This document shows positions 30,692 through 32,646 of a DNA stretch of 32,646 bases, piece by piece. The stretch covers positions 1-32,646 of the forward strand of contig CAVRZY010000006.1 of NCBI GenBank assembly GCA_963725415.1, in the 5' to 3' direction. The stretch's first letter is position 1; the number at the start of each line of letters is the position of its first letter. The position numbers and the translations under genes are program-made. This DNA comes from CAVRZY01 sp963725415 (lineage in GTDB: Bacteria > Acidobacteriota > Terriglobia > Bryobacterales > Bryobacteraceae). Below the pieces are notes generated by a model. The model was not told the origin of the DNA and made no database searches. It was given only the letters and a program-made list of their open reading frames with translations.

Positions 30692-32086
30692 CTATGGGAG
30701 GGCTGGGCCGGCGGCGAGGAGGGTGGCCCGCCGGCGTTGGGCCTGTGCGGCCACGGTCTCGAGTTGGCGCATCTGGCTTGGGGTAATGGAGCTTCCGTCC
30801 GCCTCGATGATGGCGTAGGGAGCATCGGTTTGAAGCGAAAGGGAATGAACTACGGCAGATGCGGAGTTGGCCGGGGCGCAATTGAAGGCGCCGATGTTTA
30901 CAAAGCCGTCATAAGCTCCGGAGTTGCGCATGGCGGCGTAGCGGCCCACCGTCATAGGCGCCTCGGTGTAACTGTTCATCGAAATGCGTTCATGGCCCTC
31001 AGCCGCAACTTGGGCGTAGGTCGCCTGAGGATTGAACAGAAGGCCGGAGCGGCCAGCGATGCGCCGCCATCTGCGATCGAGCGTTTCAATGAAGCTGATG
31101 TGAACTCGGGCCCGCAGCGCGCGCCAAGCGGCGCGCCTGTCCTTTGCGGGGAGTAGCTGGCGGGTCAAAGCGAGCGGCGAACACTGCTGTGCCGGCTTGA
31201 TGTACCCACGTGAAAAACCGAGCCGCACGATGCTGTGGGCCTCGAAAAAGCTTAAGAACTCAGAGACCTCGGTGGTCTTGGTCAGGATGCCGCGTTCCTC
31301 AAAGAACTCCCTGACCGGGCCATCCACGAAGATCCGGTTGATGCCGCCGAAAAGCAGCACTCTGGGCGCCTGTCGCAGCGGGATGCGCAACGAGACTGGC
31401 GCAAGGCGGTGTGCGGCGCGGCGAAGCGCCCGCTCCATGGCAAGCAGACCACGGCGGCTGGCTGCGATGAGCTCCCGCTCCAATTCATGTAAGAGAGCCA
31501 ATGCAGCCGCCCGGTCCTGTGCGAGGCATCGCAGGGAGGATGCGATCTCGGCCATCAGGTCGGAAAGGATTATGGCGGCTGCCTCCGCGGATGCAAACCT
31601 GTCCCCCTTGCCCAGGTAGTTGTTCTGGAGCCGGGGCCAAGTCACGACGGCATTTTCTTCGCCCAGACGTTCGAAGAGCACCTGCACGGCATCGGGCCAG
31701 TCGCCGATCTGGCAGGCGTCATCCTGCTCGAGCAGATGAAACACCGTTGTCTCTCCGGGGTCCCGAGTTTCGAGATACTGCACGGCCTTTCCGATCATTG
31801 ACAGAAACGGCAGGCACTCTCGCCCGGAACAGAGGGTGCGTGCGCGCTGGAGGATTTCAGCACTGGTCAGGGGCGTGGCGCAGGCCCGCCAGCCGACGTG
31901 AGCACAAACTCCGGCCAGCAACTCGGAAAGCAACGGAGATGTGTCCGCCAACAGGACGTGCAGGGTTTGCGGTGCGTCGAGGCGAATGTGTTTCCCCGCT
32001 CCAGTGACGATCACTGGCCCGCCAGGCTCCTGACCGAGCCTGGCGGTCTTGAAGAAAAGCTCGTGCAAATGCTCTGCGGAGGACAT
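30692..32086 (-). CDS. C-terminal part of a CoA-substrate-specific enzyme activase-related protein, cut at a junction
   Basis: 464 residues from the first plausible ATG (32086), SSAEHLHELFFKTARLGQEP, to TAG at 30692. The pattern CSGRECLPF with a following GKA, the segment GDRFASAEAAAIILSDLMAE, LLFGGINRIFVDGPVREFFE, and FVNIGAFNCAPANSASA near the end match the C-terminal region (COG3580/3581, DUF2229-like) of large activases of 2-hydroxyacyl-CoA dehydratases and benzoyl-CoA-reductase-type enzymes. Cysteines in CSGREC and FNCAP are probably Fe-S related. Full proteins carry BadF/BadG-type ATPase domains before this part; here they are absent because homology ends near 32080, where the DNA turns AT-rich and codes nadC on the other strand. 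No ribosome site precedes the ATG. I regard it as a fragment, not a complete gene. Confidence 0.8.
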   Translation of the reverse strand: MSSAEHLHELFFKTARLGQEPGGPVIVTGAGKHIRLDAPQTLHVLLADTSPLLSELLAGVCAHVGWRACATPLTSAEILQRARTLCSGRECLPFLSMIGKAVQYLETRDPGETTVFHLLEQDDACQIGDWPDAVQVLFERLGEENAVVTWPRLQNNYLGKGDRFASAEAAAIILSDLMAEIASSLRCLAQDRAAALALLHELERELIAASRRGLLAMERALRRAAHRLAPVSLRIPLRQAPRVLLFGGINRIFVDGPVREFFEERGILTKTTEVSEFLSFFEAHSIVRLGFSRGYIKPAQQCSPLALTRQLLPAKDRRAAWRALRARVHISFIETLDRRWRRIAGRSGLLFNPQATYAQVAAEGHERISMNSYTEAPMTVGRYAAMRNSGAYDGFVNIGAFNCAPANSASAVVHSLSLQTDAPYAIIEADGSSITPSQMRQLETVAAQAQRRRATLLAAGPALP

Positions 32087-32095
32087 AGGGCAAGG
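32070..32095. other. probable chimeric junction
   Basis: The minus-strand activase homology extends leftwards up to about 32080 and the plus-strand nadC homology begins at about 32079, so the two overlap by only a few bases (around GAGGA). Base composition changes from GC-rich to AT-rich at the same point. Two truncated conserved genes meeting head to head without any mobile element are best explained by a mis-join of two genomes. Confidence 0.65.
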
Positions 32096-32646
32096 TGATG
32101 TAACGACCCAAGCAACTATTCCTCCAAATTTAAACGAGAGAGCAATGGTTGTGGCAAAAGAGGAAGGCACAGCGGCTGGAGTTGAAGAAACAATTATTCT
32201 CGCGAACATCTAGGACCTAAAAGTCAAAGCTGAAATCGCTGATGGAGAAAAAATCAAAAACAAGCAAGTGTTAGTAGAAATTTCAGGGGATGCCCAAACC
32301 ATTCTCTCAGCCGAGAGAACAATGCTAAATCTTCTCTCACGAATGAGCGGCATTGCAACTATCACACGCATGCTTACAGATCAGCTTCAAAAAGCTGGTA
32401 TGAAAACGAGGATTGCTGCGACCCGTAAATCCGCTCCAGGATTGCTTTATTTTGACAAAAAGGCAGTAACCATAGGGAATGGAGACCCGCATAGGCTTCA
32501 TTTAGATGATATGATTTTGATAAAAGACAACCATATTTCCATAGTTGGAAGCCCTGAAGATACAATCAAAAAAGCAAAGGCAAATGCTTCTTTTACGAAA
32601 AAAATCGAGATTGAAATAACAAAAGTCTCAGACGTCCTGAAGGTAG
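32079..32646 (+). pseudogene. nadC: nadC fragment, archaeal-looking, runs off the window
   Basis: From 32079 the plus strand reads EDIGQGDVTTQATIPPNLNE, then RMSGIATITRML, TRKSAPGLLYFDKKAVTIGN, GDPHRLHLDDMILIKDNHI and onwards to the window edge. These are the conserved blocks of quinolinate phosphoribosyltransferase, which makes nicotinate mononucleotide from quinolinate and PRPP in NAD synthesis. An in-frame TAG at 32211-32213 interrupts between IILANI and DLKVKAEIADGEKI. The N-terminal 20 or so residues and the C-terminus are missing. The DNA is strongly AT-rich, with AAA and ATT codons, unlike everything to the left, and the wording recalls thaumarchaeal NadC. It is probably foreign to the organism of the rest of the window. 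Confidence 0.82.

Noticed and set aside
32211..32213. TAG in nadC as a pyrrolysine codon
   Set aside because: The family has no pyrrolysine, the likely source group is not known to use it, and the spot is close to an assembly junction. A nonsense change or read error is simpler.

Overview
The window looks like high-GC Acidobacteria, most likely the Solibacteres/Bryobacterales lineage, followed by a short AT-rich piece of another genome. Three things support the first call: several Oar-like TonB-dependent receptors with a carboxypeptidase-regulatory N-domain, Tat-signal Gfo/Idh/MocA oxidoreductases in several copies, and an NHL-repeat protein ending in the C-terminal domain I recognise from Solibacter (TIGR03437-like). 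All assignments are by eye from family knowledge; no search was run.

Layout. 1-1.45 kb is a graveyard: a duplicated 132-bp piece of the 3' end of kbl, the beginning of a broken small gene, a decayed DDE transposase and a C-terminal scrap of another protein. 1.48-10.4 kb (minus strand) reads in transcription order: an OmpR/CpxR-type response regulator, a disrupted CpxA-type histidine kinase, a secreted protein of unknown function, a secreted NHL-repeat protein and a frameshifted TonB-dependent receptor. Related sequence boxes stand before four of these five genes and may be the regulator's sites. 10.9-14.9 kb (minus strand) holds two similar exported Gfo/Idh/MocA oxidoreductases, one frameshifted, with kbl following the other after 1 nt; a 136-bp imperfect palindrome separates the two oxidoreductases. 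15.0-16.3 kb has a DinB-family gene and a decayed second copy.

16.3-30.6 kb (plus strand) holds three TonB-dependent receptors. Two are followed directly by an exported Gfo/Idh/MocA oxidoreductase, and the last pair is followed by a PL1-type pectate lyase. I read this as an outer-membrane glycan capture and breakdown locus: the lyase cuts polysaccharide, receptors import or bind the pieces, and periplasmic NAD(P)-type oxidoreductases modify sugars. The substrate and the chemistry of the oxidoreductases are inference.

30.7-32.09 kb (minus strand) is the C-terminal part of a CoA-substrate-specific enzyme activase-related protein. At about 32,080 it runs into an AT-rich nadC fragment on the opposite strand that looks archaeal (thaumarchaeal-like). 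I consider this an assembly chimera more likely than transfer. At least six breaks or frameshifts occur in otherwise well-conserved genes, some in G/C runs, so part of the apparent gene decay may be sequencing error. No tRNA, rRNA or CRISPR array was seen.
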